Origin: DASQMT01 sp963835735
Lineage (GTDB): Bacteria; Actinomycetota; Thermoleophilia; Solirubrobacterales; Solirubrobacteraceae
DNA: 64,000 nt
Assembly: GCA_963835735.1 (NCBI GenBank)
Contig: CAWIGP010000002.1
Coordinates: 1 to 64,000, forward strand
Direction: 5' to 3'
The notes under the pieces were generated by a model. The model had not been told where the DNA came from and did not search any database. It saw nothing but the letters and a program-made list of their open reading frames with translations. Made by a program: the position numbers and the translations under genes. The number at the start of each line of letters is the position of its first letter. Positions within the stretch are counted from its first letter, which is position 1. Shown here in pieces: positions 52,106 through 61,375 of this stretch.

Positions 52106-53542
52106 GTGAGCGACCAGAACCGAATCGGACTGACCGGCCTCGCGGTGATGGGGGCCAACCTCGCCCGCAACATCGCGCGTAACGGCTACTCGATCGCCGT
52201 GCACAACCGCACCGCGCAGAAGACCCGGGACTTCGTGGCCGAGTTCGGCGGCGAGGGCGCGATCACGGGCACCGAGACGACCGAGGAGTTCGTCGCCGCG
52301 CTCGCGCGGCCGCGCACGATCATCGTCATGGTCAAGGCCGGAGCGCCGGTCGACGCGGTGATCGACGAGCTCGCGCCGCATCTCGATGCGGGGGACATCG
52401 TGATCGACGCCGGCAACTCGCACTTCCTCGACACCAAGCGCCGCGCGCAGGCGTGCGCCGAGCGCGGCCTGCGCTTCCTCGGCACCGGCGTGTCCGGCGG
52501 CGAGGAGGGCGCGCTCAACGGGCCGAGCATCATGCCCGGCGGCGACCGCGAGGCGTGGGCGGAGGTCGAGGAGATCCTCACCGCGATCGCGGTCGACGTC
52601 GACGGCATCCCGTGCTGCGTCTACGTCGGCCCGGACGGCGCGGGCCACTACGTGAAGATGGTCCACAACGGCATCGAGTACGCCGACATGCAGCTGATCG
52701 CCGAGTCCTACGATCTGCTGCGCCACGGCGCCGGCCTCTCCGTCCCGGCGATCGCCTCGACGTTCGACGATTGGAACCGCACCGATCTCGAATCGTTCCT
52801 GATCGAGATCACGGCGACCGTGCTCGCGCGCAGCGACGAGGCGACCGGCGAGCCGCTGGTCGACGTGATCCTCGACCAGGCCGAGCAGAAGGGCACCGGC
52901 CGCTGGACCAGCCAGGACGCGCTCGAGCTCGGCGTACCGCTCACGGCGATCACCGAGGCGGTCTTCGCCCGCTCGCTCTCGGCACTGCGCGACCAGCGTG
53001 TGGCGGCGGCGGAGCGGCTGGCCGGGCCGCGGCCGGGCGCGGGCGGCGGGACCGACGCGGCGATCGTCGACGATGTGCGCACCGCGCTGTATGCGAGCAA
53101 GATCGTCGCCTACGCCCAGGGCTTCGAGCAGATGGCGGCCGCGTCGCGCCAGCACGACTGGGATCTCGACCTCGGCGCGATGGCCACGATCTGGCGCGGC
53201 GGCTGCATCATCCGCGCCCGCTTCCTCAACCGCATCCGCGAGGCCTACGCCGGACAGGACGAGGTCGTGAACCTGCTCACGGTCCCGTACTTCACCGATG
53301 CGATGGCCGACGCCCAGGACGCGTGGCGGCGGGTGATCGCGCGAGCTGTCGAGCTGGGCATCCCGGTGCCCGCCTTCTCCTCCTGCCTCGCCTACTACGA
53401 CGGCTACCGCCGCGCCCGCGGCCCGGCGTCGCTGATCCAGGCCCAGCGCGACTACTTCGGCGCGCACACGTACCGGCGCATCGACCGCGATGGCTCGTTC
53501 CACCTGCGCTGGTCACAGGACGGACGCGAGGTCCCCGCGTGA
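52106..53542 (+). CDS. gnd: 6-phosphogluconate dehydrogenase (decarboxylating)
   Basis: A 478-residue enzyme of the oxidative pentose phosphate pathway that converts 6-phosphogluconate to ribulose 5-phosphate with NADP reduction. The nucleotide site is GLAVMGANLARNIARNGY (residues 11-28), HNRTAQKTRDF marks the NADP phosphate-binding turn, VSGGEEGALNGPSIMPGG and GAGHYVKMVHNGIEY carry the catalytic Lys and substrate contacts. Full length for the family. The GTG start follows a weak GGAGACG site. The aldolase gene overlaps its stop. Confidence 0.96.
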   Translation: MSDQNRIGLTGLAVMGANLARNIARNGYSIAVHNRTAQKTRDFVAEFGGEGAITGTETTEEFVAALARPRTIIVMVKAGAPVDAVIDELAPHLDAGDIVIDAGNSHFLDTKRRAQACAERGLRFLGTGVSGGEEGALNGPSIMPGGDREAWAEVEEILTAIAVDVDGIPCCVYVGPDGAGHYVKMVHNGIEYADMQLIAESYDLLRHGAGLSVPAIASTFDDWNRTDLESFLIEITATVLARSDEATGEPLVDVILDQAEQKGTGRWTSQDALELGVPLTAITEAVFARSLSALRDQRVAAAERLAGPRPGAGGGTDAAIVDDVRTALYASKIVAYAQGFEQMAAASRQHDWDLDLGAMATIWRGGCIIRARFLNRIREAYAGQDEVVNLLTVPYFTDAMADAQDAWRRVIARAVELGIPVPAFSSCLAYYDGYRRARGPASLIQAQRDYFGAHTYRRIDRDGSFHLRWSQDGREVPA

Positions 53543-54273
53543 TGCGTAGCCGGCTGCGCGCGCGCGAGCAGCTGATCGCGGCCTGGCTGGACCTCGGGTC
53601 GCCGGCGACCGCCGAGCTGACCGCCGCCGCCGGCTTCGACGCCGTGATCGTCGACCTCGAGCACGGCGCCGGGGACGAGGCGGCGGCCCGCCGGCAGATC
53701 GCGGCGGCCGACGGTCCGGTGCTGGTGCGCACGCCCGACGGCGGCACGCAGGCCGGCCGGATGCTCGATGCCGGCGCCGCCGGCGTGATCTTCCCGCGCG
53801 TCGCCTCGGCCGACGAGGCGCGCGGGCTCGCGCAATCAGTCCGGTACGCCGGCGCCCGCGGCGTATCGCCGTTCGCGCGGAGCAACGGCTGGGGCACCGG
53901 CGGAGGGCCGTGGCGCGAGGACGCCGACGGCCGCGTCGCGTGCCTGATCCAGATCGAGCGTGCGACCGCCCTCGACGAGGTCGACGGGATCGCCGCGCTC
54001 GACGATGTGGACGCGCTGTTCATGGGACCAGCCGATCTCTCGAACGATCTGGGACTGGAGCCGGACCTGCGGGGTCGCGAGCTGCGGGCGGTCACGGAGC
54101 GCATCGCGGGAGCCGCCGTCGGTCAGGGCAAGGCCGCCGCGATCCACCTGCCCGGCCCCGAGCTGGCCGCGGACGTGCGCTCGCTCGGCTTCTCGTTCAT
54201 CTCGTGCACGTTCGAGAGCCAGCTGCTCCGTGTCGCGTCCGAGCAGACCGCGGTGGCGCTGCGCGCGTCGTAG
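53542..54273 (+). CDS. HpcH/HpaI-family aldolase
   Basis: A 243-residue class II aldolase/citrate-lyase-beta-like TIM barrel that splits or forms hydroxy-oxo-acids such as 2-keto-3-deoxy sugars with pyruvate. Metal and pyruvate residues lie in DAVIVDLEHGAG (near residue 33), GVIFPRVASADEA, IQIERATALDEV and DALFMGPADLSNDLG. The ATG overlaps the gnd stop (TGATG), so it is translated with gnd and may act on a sugar-acid intermediate. Confidence 0.9.
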   Translation: MRSRLRAREQLIAAWLDLGSPATAELTAAAGFDAVIVDLEHGAGDEAAARRQIAAADGPVLVRTPDGGTQAGRMLDAGAAGVIFPRVASADEARGLAQSVRYAGARGVSPFARSNGWGTGGGPWREDADGRVACLIQIERATALDEVDGIAALDDVDALFMGPADLSNDLGLEPDLRGRELRAVTERIAGAAVGQGKAAAIHLPGPELAADVRSLGFSFISCTFESQLLRVASEQTAVALRAS

Positions 54274-54278
54274 CCGTC

Positions 54279-55115
54279 TCAGGCCGGCTGCCGCGCGGGC
54301 GCCGCCGACAAGATCTCGTGCAGCCGTGCGGCGAAGGCGTCGGGGTCGCTCCCGAAGCCGCCGTGGTCGCCCGGGAACAGTACGGGCGCGACGCCCAGCT
54401 TGTCGGCGACCGCATGCGCCGTTCGGTAGGGAAGCTGCTCGGACGTAGACGTCTCCCCCACACCCACGACCACCCGCGTCGAGCCCGCGCGCAGCGCCGC
54501 GATGTCCGGGGTGTAGTAGCCGAGACCCGGGATGAGCCGCCCCGCGAAGAGGTCGAGGTTGCCCATCATCCGCGCCGTCGCCTCGACCGCCTCCGGGGTC
54601 GTGTCGGGCTGGGGCTCCCTGCCGCCGAGGCCGGTCCCTTCGCCGAACTTCTGCATCGCGGCGAACACGCCCTCGTTCCGGTATGTCTCGCCGATGCTCG
54701 CGTTGAACGCGAGCCAGCGATCGGCATCCGGCAGCAGCGCGATCACCGGCGGCTCGTGCGCGACCAGCGTGTGCACCCGGCCCGGGTAGCGGGCCGCGAG
54801 GTCCAGGCCATACAGCGCGCCGCCGCTGGACCCGAGCACATACGCCGGTTCGGGGCCCATGAGCTCGAGCAGGCGGTGTGCATCGTCGGCGAAGACCTCG
54901 ACGGTGAGGTCCTCCGCCGACCCGTCCAGCGGGCTGCGCGAGTTGCCGCGGCAGTCGTAGGTCACGACCGTGTAGCGATCGGCGAGCCGTTCGGCGAGCC
55001 CGGCGAACCCGCCCGCGTCCATCGGCCCACCGGGGATCATCAGCAGGACCGGCCCCGATCCGCGGATCTCGTAGTACAGCGTCGCTCCCGGCACCTTCAC
55101 CGTGTCGCTCGTCAC
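54279..55115 (-). CDS. Alpha/beta hydrolase
   Basis: A 278-residue hydrolase. PVLLMIPGGPMDAGGF holds the oxyanion region (HGGP-like), the nucleophile elbow is VLGSSGGALYGLDLA (Ser near 96), and the catalytic His is in LFPGDHGGFGSDP close to the C-terminus. The layout resembles proline iminopeptidase or epoxide-hydrolase-like enzymes. No signal peptide. Convergent with the aldolase gene (5 bp gap). Confidence 0.88.
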   Translation of the reverse strand: MTSDTVKVPGATLYYEIRGSGPVLLMIPGGPMDAGGFAGLAERLADRYTVVTYDCRGNSRSPLDGSAEDLTVEVFADDAHRLLELMGPEPAYVLGSSGGALYGLDLAARYPGRVHTLVAHEPPVIALLPDADRWLAFNASIGETYRNEGVFAAMQKFGEGTGLGGREPQPDTTPEAVEATARMMGNLDLFAGRLIPGLGYYTPDIAALRAGSTRVVVGVGETSTSEQLPYRTAHAVADKLGVAPVLFPGDHGGFGSDPDAFAARLHEILSAAPARQPA

Positions 55116-55202
55116 GTCGCGCTCCTGACTGGTCGCTTCGATTTCCGAGGAACGCTAGGCGTGGCGAGCGCCGGTGTCTTCTCGAAAACTGCTGTGTTGC
55201 GC

Positions 55203-56384
55203 TCAGGCCGCCGCGGGCACGCTCGCGACCTCGAGCGCCTGCGCGAAGTCCGCGACGAGGTCCGCGGTGCCCTCGATCCCGCAGCTGACGCGCACGAGGT
55301 CGTCGGTCACCCCCACGCGCTCGCGCTCCTCCGGGCTCATCCCGGCGTGCGACGTCTGCGCGGGCACCGTCACGAGCGACTCGACGCCGCCGAGGCTCGG
55401 CGCGACCGTCGGGATCGTCAGCGCGTCGAGCAGCCGCTGCGTGGCCGCGGCGCCGCCGTTCAGGCGCAGGCTCAACATGCCGCCGAACCCCGACAGCGAC
55501 TCGGCGGCGTGGGCGTGGTCGGGATGCCCGGGGAGCGACGGGTGGTTTACCTGGCGGACCTGTGGATGCTCGTCCAGGAAGCGCGCGAGCGCCGCGGCGT
55601 TGGCGTTCTGCGCCGCCACGCGCAGCGCGAGCGTTCGCAGCCCGCGCGCCAGCATGTAGCCGGCGTGCGGGTCGAGCGAGCCGCCGTAGTGGTTGAGCGC
55701 ATTGCGCACGCGGCCGACCAGGTCGGCGTTGCCGACGACGCAGCCGGCGACGAGGTCGGAGTGCCCGTTGAGGTACTTCGTGGCGCTGTGGCAGACGAGG
55801 TCGAATCCCGCGGCGAGCGGGCGGAAGTTGACCGGCGTCGCGAACGTGTTGTCGATCACGGTCACCAGGCCGTGCGTGCGCGCGAACGCCACCACCTCCG
55901 CCAGCCGCGGGACGCGCACCAGCGGGTTCGAGATCGTCTCGAGCAGGAACACGCGCGTGCTCGGCGTGACCGCTGCGGCCCACGTCTCCGGGTCCTGGGT
56001 GTCGACGAAGCTGCAGCTCCACCCGAGGTCTTCGGCGTGGTGGGTGAGGAAGTCGTGCGTGCCACCGTATAGGCAGTCGCTCGCGAGCAGGTGGTCGCCG
56101 GCGCGCAGCAGGCTCAGCAGCGAGGTGGTGATCGCCGCCATGCCGGACGCGGTCGCGACCGCGGCCTCACCGCCCTCCAACGCGGCCAGCCGCGCGTGCA
56201 GATCGAGCTGCGACGGCGTCGTGCTCAGCCGGTGGTAGCGGATGTCGTGATAGTCGGTGCCAGGCTCGACCGCGAAGACGGTGCCCTGGTAGATGGGGAA
56301 GACGAGCGACCCCTCGGGACGCGAGCGTCGTTCGTCGCCGTGGACGGCGACGGTCTCGATCGTGGGCTCGTGTTTTGGGCGCAT
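55203..56384 (-). CDS. Cys/Met-metabolism PLP-dependent enzyme (cystathionine gamma-synthase/lyase type)
   Basis: A 393-residue PLP enzyme of the trans-sulfuration family. LASDCLYGGTHDFL holds the phosphate and ring contacts, VIDNTFATPV the aspartate that pairs with the PLP nitrogen, and SATKYLNGHSD the Schiff-base Lys203. The ending DLVRVSCGIEGTADLVADF is typical. Sequence cannot decide between synthase, gamma-lyase or O-acylhomoserine sulfhydrylase. The ATG at 56384 is where family homology starts. The PAP2 gene is upstream on the same strand. Confidence 0.92.
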   Translation of the reverse strand: MRPKHEPTIETVAVHGDERRSRPEGSLVFPIYQGTVFAVEPGTDYHDIRYHRLSTTPSQLDLHARLAALEGGEAAVATASGMAAITTSLLSLLRAGDHLLASDCLYGGTHDFLTHHAEDLGWSCSFVDTQDPETWAAAVTPSTRVFLLETISNPLVRVPRLAEVVAFARTHGLVTVIDNTFATPVNFRPLAAGFDLVCHSATKYLNGHSDLVAGCVVGNADLVGRVRNALNHYGGSLDPHAGYMLARGLRTLALRVAAQNANAAALARFLDEHPQVRQVNHPSLPGHPDHAHAAESLSGFGGMLSLRLNGGAAATQRLLDALTIPTVAPSLGGVESLVTVPAQTSHAGMSPEERERVGVTDDLVRVSCGIEGTADLVADFAQALEVASVPAAA

Positions 56385-56430
56385 GGTCGACTGGACGCTA
56401 GCTGAGAGCGTGCGCCGGCCAGGCTCTGCG

Positions 56431-57831
56431 CTATCTGCTGCCGAGCCGTCGCAGCGTGAGCCTGGCGATCCGCTGTCCGAGGGACAGCCCGGCATCGTTG
56501 TCGAAGCGGTAGTGGATGCCGCCGTAGAGCCGCGAGATCGCCGCCTCGTCGGCCATTGCGGCGAGCTCGCCCGCGCGGCGGGGGAAGAGCGCCCCGAGCG
56601 CCGTCGCGGCCGCCCCCGAGGTGGTCGAGTGCCCGGAGGGATAGGACGGGAACGGCGGCGTCGGGATCAGCGACAGGAACCCGGGGTCGATCATCGCCCG
56701 GATCAGCGTGACCGGCCGTTTGGTCCAGTGCGTGAACTTGGCGTTCCAGCACGCGATGAACGCGTCGGCCTGGGTCGTGTTGAGCACGGCCAGCACGAGC
56801 GCCGCCTGCCGCGCGTCCAGGCGGCCGGCGTCGACGAGGTCGAGCGCTATCCGATTCCAGTGCCCGGGCGGCGTCTCGGTCCCGGGTCCGTCGTTCCAGA
56901 ACAGGGCGATCTCGCGCCGGCGGTCGGTGAGCGTGTTGGCGACGTCGTAGACGTCCTGGATCGCGGCGCGGTGCACGTCGCCGAGGTACGACGGTGGTGC
57001 GGGCGGACGCAGCTCGTCACCGCTGCGCAGGTTCCACGGTCGCCACGTGCCCGCAAACGGCTCGAGCGGCGGCGCGAAGGCGGGCGGCGTCGGGATCCAG
57101 CTCGCGTCGCCCGGAGGCGGGACGACGGTGCCCTGGGTGTCGGAGCGATCGTTTCGCGCGCGCGTCACCGCGAGCTCGCCGATCGCCCGGCCGAGGGCGA
57201 GCCCGGCGCGAACCTCGGACGGATAGGCAGCACCCGCTAGCAGCCGCGAGGTGACGGCCTCCCGCTCGAGGCGTTCGAGCTCGGCAGCACGCGCCGGCAG
57301 CAGCTCGCGCAGCGCCGTCGCGGCAGCGCCGGCCGCGACCGCGGTCGTCGGCAGCCGGCCGTCCGAGACGCAGCGGCCGAGGCTCAAGCGCGGCCGGCGC
57401 CGGCAGGGCGCAAAGCGCGCGGACGGCCCGTGCCGTCGGCCGGCCGCGACGGCGAGGGCGTCGTTCATCGCGACGCTGGTGATCGCGAGCGCGCGCGCGG
57501 CACGCGGCGGGTTCACGCGGTCGGCGCTTATGGCGCCGAGCAGCACGTCGATCCACGACGTGACCCCGCGCCGGCCCTCCCAGCGCCGGACGCTCGCCAC
57601 GGCTTCCGGGCTACGCCGGTCGAGGCCGGCCAGCTCGGCCAGGTCGCGGCGCGTGGCCCCGTAGTGAGGCAACGGCACGTGAGCCGCGTGGGGAATCAGC
57701 CACGTGGTCGCGGAGCGGCGCGACCGGTCGTGGCCGTCGGCCAGGGCCGGCGGCGTGCCGAGCCAGACGGCGGCGGCGATGAGGCCGGCGGCCAACAGCG
57801 GTCGGGCAGCGGACCAGACCATGACTGCCAC
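56431..57831 (-). CDS. Secreted vanadium haloperoxidase/PAP2-like protein
   Basis: A 466-residue exported protein: signal peptide at residues 5-31 (LLAAGLIAAAVWLGTPPALA), then the all-helical PAP2/vanadium-dependent haloperoxidase domain. The phosphate/vanadate site is intact: TKRPVTLIRAM (K-x6-R-P variant), PSYPSGHSTTSGAAA (P-S-G-H) and SRLYGGIHYRFDND (S-R-x5-H). The length and the spacing between motifs fit the haloperoxidase-related branch more than lipid phosphatases. It could halogenate or dephosphorylate outside the membrane. Confidence 0.85.
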   Translation of the reverse strand: MAVMVWSAARPLLAAGLIAAAVWLGTPPALADGHDRSRRSATTWLIPHAAHVPLPHYGATRRDLAELAGLDRRSPEAVASVRRWEGRRGVTSWIDVLLGAISADRVNPPRAARALAITSVAMNDALAVAAGRRHGPSARFAPCRRRPRLSLGRCVSDGRLPTTAVAAGAAATALRELLPARAAELERLEREAVTSRLLAGAAYPSEVRAGLALGRAIGELAVTRARNDRSDTQGTVVPPPGDASWIPTPPAFAPPLEPFAGTWRPWNLRSGDELRPPAPPSYLGDVHRAAIQDVYDVANTLTDRRREIALFWNDGPGTETPPGHWNRIALDLVDAGRLDARQAALVLAVLNTTQADAFIACWNAKFTHWTKRPVTLIRAMIDPGFLSLIPTPPFPSYPSGHSTTSGAAATALGALFPRRAGELAAMADEAAISRLYGGIHYRFDNDAGLSLGQRIARLTLRRLGSR

Positions 57832-57930
57832 GTGTTCGTGCGGATCCGCACACGCGGATCACGGATTGGCGCGTTGTCGCTGTATCAGCCCGCGGCCCGG
57901 ATCGCTCTGGCCCACATGGCGACCCTGCGC

Positions 57931-58800
57931 TCAGAACCGCGGTGGCACCGCGGCCCCGCGCAGGCGCAGCTCGAAGTGGAGATGCGGGCCGCTGGAGAGC
58001 CCGGTGCTGCCCGCGCGGCCGATCGGAGTACCGGCGACGACGCAGTTCCCAGGCCGTACCGCGACCTTCGCGAGGTGCGCGTAATACGACGTCATGCCGA
58101 GCCGGTGGGCGACGATCACCAGGTTGCCGTAGCCGCCAGGGCTCCAGCCGGCGAACGTCACGCAGCCGCGTCCGGCGGCGTCGACGCGGGTGCCGGCCTG
58201 CACCGGGAAGTCGATCCCCGTGTGCCAGCGATCGCCGCGCGGCCCGAACCGGTCGCCGACCGGGCCGGGCACAGGCGGCGCGAAGACGAGCGGGCTCACC
58301 GGCGGCAGGCGGCGCAGGCGGGCCAGCGTGACGCGACCCGCGACGCCGTCGACCGCGAGCCCCGACCACGACTGAAACCGCCGCAGCGCGGCGCCGGTGC
58401 GCGGACCGAGGACCCCATCCATGGCTCCCGAAGGGAACCCGGCGCGGCCGAGCAGGTACTGCAGGCCGGCGACATCCCAGCCGCGGGCGCCGACGATGAG
58501 CGGCCGGCTGCCGAGGTTCGGCCGACCGCGGCGCCCGAGCGCCCGTCGCGTCACAGGACCCGCGATGCCGTCGACGACCAGGCCGCGGCGGGCCTGCAGC
58601 CGGCGCACCGCGGCGTTCGTCTGCGGCCCGGCGACCCCATCGACGTCGCCCGCGTACAGCCCGCGCGCCCGCAGCGCGACCTGGAGCGCCGCGACGTCGC
58701 CGCCGGCGCCGAGCGCGTCCGGCGCCGGCAGCAGCGCAACCAGCAGCAGAGCGACGACGCTCCTCCGCACGGCGGCCATCAACGGATGCTTCGACCGCAC
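57931..58800 (-). CDS. Secreted M23 peptidase with two peptidoglycan-binding domains
   Basis: A 289-residue wall enzyme. GTG at 58800 has AAGGGGAAG upstream; a signal peptide follows (VVALLLVALLPAPDALGAG). Two PG_binding_1 repeats (VAALQVALRARGLYAGDVDG and VAGLQYLLGRAGFPSGAMDG) precede the LytM/M23 zinc endopeptidase domain with WHTGIDFPVQ (H-x3-D) and GPHLHFEL (H-x-H). All three zinc ligands are present, so it should cut peptide cross-links. It is divergent from hypX. Confidence 0.93.
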   Translation of the reverse strand: MRSKHPLMAAVRRSVVALLLVALLPAPDALGAGGDVAALQVALRARGLYAGDVDGVAGPQTNAAVRRLQARRGLVVDGIAGPVTRRALGRRGRPNLGSRPLIVGARGWDVAGLQYLLGRAGFPSGAMDGVLGPRTGAALRRFQSWSGLAVDGVAGRVTLARLRRLPPVSPLVFAPPVPGPVGDRFGPRGDRWHTGIDFPVQAGTRVDAAGRGCVTFAGWSPGGYGNLVIVAHRLGMTSYYAHLAKVAVRPGNCVVAGTPIGRAGSTGLSSGPHLHFELRLRGAAVPPRF

Positions 58801-58862
58801 CGGCGCTTCCCCTTCCCCGGCGCGATGGAACATTCCGTCCGAGCGTGGCGTCCTGACTACAC

Positions 58863-60605
58863 ATGACTCCCCGCGCCGCCCAGCCCGCCGCCCGACCGCA
58901 GCGCCCGCGGCTCGCGCCCGCACCCGCCGCGCAACGACGGCTGCGCCTGCTGTTCCTGGTCTCGGCGCACAACAGCCTCAGCCAGCGCATCCAGATCGCC
59001 CTCACAGAGCTCGGCCACGAGGTCAGCGTCGCCGTCGTCGCCTCGTCGGGCGCGATGGAGGCGGCGGTGGAGCGTCACCGGCCGGAGCTGATCGTCTGCC
59101 CGATGCTCAAGACGATCATCCCCGAGTCGATCTTCGAGCGGCACCGCTGCCTGATCGTGCACCCGGGCCCGAAGGGCGACCGCGGGCCCTCGTCGCTGGA
59201 CTGGGCGATCGAGCTCGGCGCCGACGAGTGGGGCGTCACGGTGCTCGAGGCGACCGCCGCGGTCGACGCAGGCGACATCTGGGCCACGCGGACATTCCCC
59301 ACCCGTGCGGCGGCGAAGACCAGCCTCTATCGCCACGAGGTCCGCCGTGCGGCGGTCGATGCCGTCGTGGCGGCGGTGTCCAACTACGCCGAGGGAACCC
59401 GAGCGCCGGAGTCGCTGGACTACGGCGACCCGCGCGTCACCGGCCGGCTGCGGCCGCTGCTCACGCAGCCCGAGCGGGCGATCGCCTGGACGCGCGACAG
59501 CACGGCCACCGTGCTGCGCCGGATCCAGGCGGCCGAAGGCCATCCGGGCGTGCTCGACGCCGTCGAGGGGATCCCGTTCCACCTCTTCGGCGCCCATCGG
59601 GAAGGCGCGCTGCGCGGCCGTCCGGGCGAGCTGGTCGCCCAGCGGCACGGGGCGATCTGCCGCGCGACGGTCGACGGGGCGGTCTGGATCACACACCTGA
59701 AGGCGCCGGGCTCCTACAAGCTCCCGGCCACCCTGGCGCTCGCCGCGGCCGGCGTCGAGCTCGATCTGCCGGAGGTGCCGGCGCCAAGCCGGCTGGACGA
59801 CACGTTCCGCGAGATCGCCTACGAGGAGCGCGACGGCGTCGGGTATCTGTACTTCGACTTCTACAACGGCGCGATGAGCACGGACCAGTGCCGGCGGCTG
59901 CTCGACGCCTACCGCCACGCCACGGCCCGCCGGCAGACCGGCGTGATCGTGCTGATGGGCGGCCGCGACTTCTTCTCGAACGGCATCCACCTCAACGTGA
60001 TCGAGGCGGCCGACGATCCTGCCGGCGAGTCGTGGTTGAACCTGCACGCGATCGACGACCTCGTCCGCGAGATCGTCGAGACCGACTCGCACCTGACGAT
60101 CTCGGCGCTCGCCGGCGATGCCGCGGCAGGCGGAGTGCCGTTCGCGCTGGCCGCCGACCACGTGGTGGCGCGCGAGGACGCCGTGCTGAACCCGTACTAC
60201 GGGCACATGGGCGGGCTGTACGGCTCGGAGTACTGGACCTATCTGCTCCCGCGCCGCGTCGGCGCCGACCTGACCGCGGAGCTCACCTCGCCTCCGTTCG
60301 AGGCCGTCGGCACTCGGCAGGCGTTCGAGATCGGGCTGATCGACGACGCGTTCGGCTATACCGTCGAGGACTTCCGCGCCTCGGTGCGCGTGCTCGCAGA
60401 GAGCCTCGCCCACAGCCCGAGCCTGCCCGTGCTGCTCGACGAGAAGCGCCGCGAGCGCCGGCGGGACGAGGTGATCAAGCCGCTCAGCGCGTACCGGAAC
60501 GAGGAGCTCATCCGGTCGCACGAATGCTTCTTCGGCGACGACCCCAGCTACCACGACGCGCGGCACCGGTTCGTGTACAAGCTCGCCGCGCAGCCGGCAC
60601 GCTAA
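58863..60605 (+). CDS. hypX: HypX/HoxX hydrogenase maturation protein
   Basis: A 580-residue fusion: residues 30-290 resemble formyl-THF-dependent formyltransferases (LLFLVSAHNSLSQRIQIALT, then CLIVHPGPKGDRGPSSLDWA, WGVTVLEATAAVDAGDIW), and residues 300-575 are an enoyl-CoA hydratase/crotonase domain (GVGYLYFDFYNGAMSTDQC, FFSNGIHLNVIEAADD, NPYYGHMGGLYGSEYWTYLL). This is the architecture of HypX, which makes the CO ligand of oxygen-tolerant [NiFe] hydrogenases from formyl-THF. No other hyp or hydrogenase gene is in this window. Confidence 0.92.
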   Translation: MTPRAAQPAARPQRPRLAPAPAAQRRLRLLFLVSAHNSLSQRIQIALTELGHEVSVAVVASSGAMEAAVERHRPELIVCPMLKTIIPESIFERHRCLIVHPGPKGDRGPSSLDWAIELGADEWGVTVLEATAAVDAGDIWATRTFPTRAAAKTSLYRHEVRRAAVDAVVAAVSNYAEGTRAPESLDYGDPRVTGRLRPLLTQPERAIAWTRDSTATVLRRIQAAEGHPGVLDAVEGIPFHLFGAHREGALRGRPGELVAQRHGAICRATVDGAVWITHLKAPGSYKLPATLALAAAGVELDLPEVPAPSRLDDTFREIAYEERDGVGYLYFDFYNGAMSTDQCRRLLDAYRHATARRQTGVIVLMGGRDFFSNGIHLNVIEAADDPAGESWLNLHAIDDLVREIVETDSHLTISALAGDAAAGGVPFALAADHVVAREDAVLNPYYGHMGGLYGSEYWTYLLPRRVGADLTAELTSPPFEAVGTRQAFEIGLIDDAFGYTVEDFRASVRVLAESLAHSPSLPVLLDEKRRERRRDEVIKPLSAYRNEELIRSHECFFGDDPSYHDARHRFVYKLAAQPAR

Positions 60606-60615
60606 CGTCCCGCCC

Positions 60616-61290
60616 ATGACTGACATGGGCGCACCACTCGATCGCTTCAAGGAGGTCGAGACCGGCGAAGCGTTCACACCGCAGAACCCGCGGCTGCTCA
60701 AGATCGAGCTGTCGGAGACCTCGGTGATGGCGCGCAACGGGGCGATGGTCGCCTACCAGGGCGACGTGCACTTCGAGCACAAGGGCGGCGGGATCGGGCG
60801 GTTGCTCAAGAAGGCGGCCACCGGCGAAGGACTGCGTCTGATGCAGGCGTCCGGTTCCGGCGAGCTGTTCCTGGCCAACGGGGCGATGCTGGTCCACGTG
60901 CTGCGCCTGGACGACGACTCGCTGACCGTCAACGGCGCGAACATCCTCGCCTTCGAGACGGGCATCGACTGGGACGTGACGCGCGTGAAGGGCGGAACGG
61001 CCGGCATGATCGCCGGCGGTCTGTTCAACATCCACCTGCGCGGCACCGGCATGGTGGCGCTCGTGTCCGACGGTGAGCCGCTGCGGCTCGACGTCGGCGA
61101 GGCCCCCACGTTCGCCGACCCGCAGGCGGCGATCGCGTGGTCTGGCAGTGTGACGACGAACCTCAAGACCGACATGCAGGCCAAGTCGCTGATCGGGATG
61201 GGCTCCGGCGAGAGCTTCCAGCTCGGCTTCTCGGGCCAGGGCTGGGTGCTCGTGCAGCCGTCCGAGGGGCGTCACATCACGAGCCCCTGA
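60616..61290 (+). CDS. AIM24-family protein
   Basis: A 224-residue beta-rich protein of the AIM24/DUF124 family, a double-stranded beta-helix-like fold. Typical parts are SVMARNGAMVAYQGDVHFEH, GEGLRLMQASGSGELFLANG, ILAFETGIDWDVTRVKG and the ending VLVQPSEGRH. It follows hypX by 10 bp and is probably co-transcribed. Function in bacteria is poorly known. Confidence 0.9.
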   Translation: MTDMGAPLDRFKEVETGEAFTPQNPRLLKIELSETSVMARNGAMVAYQGDVHFEHKGGGIGRLLKKAATGEGLRLMQASGSGELFLANGAMLVHVLRLDDDSLTVNGANILAFETGIDWDVTRVKGGTAGMIAGGLFNIHLRGTGMVALVSDGEPLRLDVGEAPTFADPQAAIAWSGSVTTNLKTDMQAKSLIGMGSGESFQLGFSGQGWVLVQPSEGRHITSP

Positions 61291-61375
61291 CGGCACTCAG
61301 CACCAGCGCAGACGCGGCAGCGGGTCGGGGCGGCTCGAGTTGCCGCCGGTCTGAGCGCGCGGATAGAGTGCGCCC

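Noticed and set aside
53836..56072. Long ORFs on both strands over the hydrolase and PLP-enzyme region
   Set aside because: Both are shadows of the alpha/beta hydrolase and the trans-sulfuration enzyme, which have intact motifs.
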